Assembly (NCBI RefSeq): GCF_000411255.1 | Contig: NZ_KE150413.1 | Coordinates: 1,836,580-1,900,579, forward strand | DNA length: 64,000 nt | Direction: 5' to 3' | Source: Paenibacillus sp. HGH0039 | GTDB lineage: Bacteria > Bacillota > Bacilli > Paenibacillales > NBRC-103111 | Position numbers and translations under genes: made by a program | The notes under the pieces: model-generated | What the model was told of the DNA's origin: nothing | Seen by the model: only the letters and a program-made list of their open reading frames with translations | Database searches by the model: none | Part shown: in pieces, positions 63,076-64,000 of the stretch | How positions within the stretch are numbered: position 1 is the first letter of the stretch | Layout of the letters: each line of letters begins with the position of its first letter

Positions 63076-63972
63076 TTAAGCGTCCTGCCGCTCGTCGTAC
63101 AAGCCGTGCTCCGCCGCATGCCGGCCCCAATGGGGTCTTCTGCCGTCGACATCGCTGAAGCCGTACTCGTCGGACAATCCCCAGCTCGTCAGCACCTTGC
63201 CCGACTTCGCGAATTTGTCCGGATCGGCCGCGAGTGCGGCGATTCCCCGTCCGATATAGAACGGCGTTTCGGACTCGCTGTAATGAGGCTCCTGCGCGAT
63301 GGCGTCTCTCCAGTTTTCTTCCTTTACGCCGAAATGATCAAGCATCGCTTCCGAGCGGAGAAAACCCGGTGTGACGGCTGCCGCCGTTACTCCGTGCGGC
63401 CGCAGATCCGCGGCCATCGCCTCGGCCAGATGAATGGCGGAAATTTTGGCCAGACTGTAATACAGGTTCCCCCGGTAGCGGTAATCGAAACCGTCGGTGA
63501 TTTCGAGAATCATGCCCTGCTTGCGGGACGCCAGCAAAGGGGCTCCGTAATAGCTGGTGAGCATATGCGAACGAACCGCACGCTCCTGAATGAGAAGTCC
63601 GTCCGGCAGCGAGTGCTCCCAGAACGTTTTCCCCCACTCGGTCAAAGGATCTCCGCCCCACACATCGTTCACTAGGAGGTCAAGCCTGCCGTTCTGCTCC
63701 AGTTTGACCTGCTCGAAGAGCGCCTTCACATCTTCTTCTGCCGTGTGGTCCGCGCGGACGACGATTCCCCGCCCTCCTTTAGCGGTCACAAGTTCGGCCG
63801 TTTCCTCGATCGTTTCGCTGCGCCCCATGTTGGAGAGGTTCCCCCGGACACTGCGGCCCGTGCAGTACACGGTCGCTCCCGCCTCCCCGAGCATGGCTGC
63901 AATGCCTCGTCCGACGCCGCGCGTCGCTCCTGCCACTACGGCGATCGTTCCTTCCAGTGATTTCGATTTCAT
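63076..63972 (-). CDS. Short-chain dehydrogenase/reductase
   Basis: 298 residues. Rossmann NAD(P) loop VVAGATRGVGRGIA, VNDVWGGD in place of the usual NNAG, catalytic YYSLAK (Y-x3-K). The C-terminal 60 residues (FYIGRGIAALAADPDKFAKSG...EYGFSDVDG) follow the long-chain-like SDR variant found in Firmicutes and actinobacteria. Substrate not known. AAGGAGAG lies 8 bases before ATG 63972 on the minus strand. Confidence 0.88.
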   Translation of the reverse strand: MKSKSLEGTIAVVAGATRGVGRGIAAMLGEAGATVYCTGRSVRGNLSNMGRSETIEETAELVTAKGGRGIVVRADHTAEEDVKALFEQVKLEQNGRLDLLVNDVWGGDPLTEWGKTFWEHSLPDGLLIQERAVRSHMLTSYYGAPLLASRKQGMILEITDGFDYRYRGNLYYSLAKISAIHLAEAMAADLRPHGVTAAAVTPGFLRSEAMLDHFGVKEENWRDAIAQEPHYSESETPFYIGRGIAALAADPDKFAKSGKVLTSWGLSDEYGFSDVDGRRPHWGRHAAEHGLYDERQDA

Positions 63973-64000
63973 CGCGATCTCTCCTTTTTGGTCTCAACTA

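Overview
The window looks like a chromosomal segment of a Paenibacillus-type Firmicute (Paenibacillaceae). The evidence is GC-rich coding with strong AGGAGG-type ribosome binding sites, frequent TTG and GTG starts, a two-GTPase bacterial dynamin, a glgBCDA glycogen operon, a LplB/YtcP-type sugar importer with a YesN/YesM-type two-component pair, and many lipoproteins. No rRNA, tRNA or CRISPR array was seen.

Layout. 1-10 kb: end of a secreted-type protein, nth, a small conserved-looking protein, a dynamin-like GTPase, and a heterodimeric ABC exporter with one degenerate ATP site. 9.8-19.4 kb: membrane acyltransferase, lipoprotein, SGNH hydrolase, ABC-2 exporter, and topoisomerase IV (parE, parC); a previously easy-to-miss 55-codon gene lies antisense over the parC terminator. 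20-22 kb: MarR regulator, RluA-type pseudouridine synthase, rRNA-type methyltransferase. 22.2-29.9 kb: glgB-glgC-glgD and a glgA fused in frame to a GH13 oligo-1,6-glucosidase-like domain. 30-32.2 kb: secreted repeat protein and Nudix hydrolase. 32.5-35.2 kb: a visibly AT-rich island with an old-yellow-enzyme reductase, an Lrp regulator, a decayed ANT(4')-like aminoglycoside nucleotidyltransferase and a transposase tail. 35.3-36.9 kb: map and a TetR regulator.

37.3-53.0 kb is a carbohydrate-utilisation locus: heparinase II/III-type lyase, KdgF-like cupin, GH29 and GH95 alpha-L-fucosidases, a GH43/GH117-like beta-propeller hydrolase, an SGNH esterase interrupted by an in-frame TAG, importer permeases and binding lipoprotein without an ATPase, and a YesN/YesM-type regulator pair. 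None of the enzymes has a signal peptide, so imported oligosaccharides would be dismantled in the cytoplasm; the gene content points to a fucosylated, uronate-containing glycan (inference). 53.3-63.97 kb: two cell-wall proteins including an L,D-transpeptidase, an MHYT histidine kinase, an OmpR-type two-component operon followed by a secreted protein with 11-bp-spaced repeats in its promoter, an ankyrin lipoprotein, cysK and an SDR dehydrogenase.

Recurring oddity: Ala/Pro/Gly/Ser-rich low-complexity stretches are inserted in at least four proteins (dynamin, GlgA fusion, TetR, GH95), two of them inside domains where the family normally has none.
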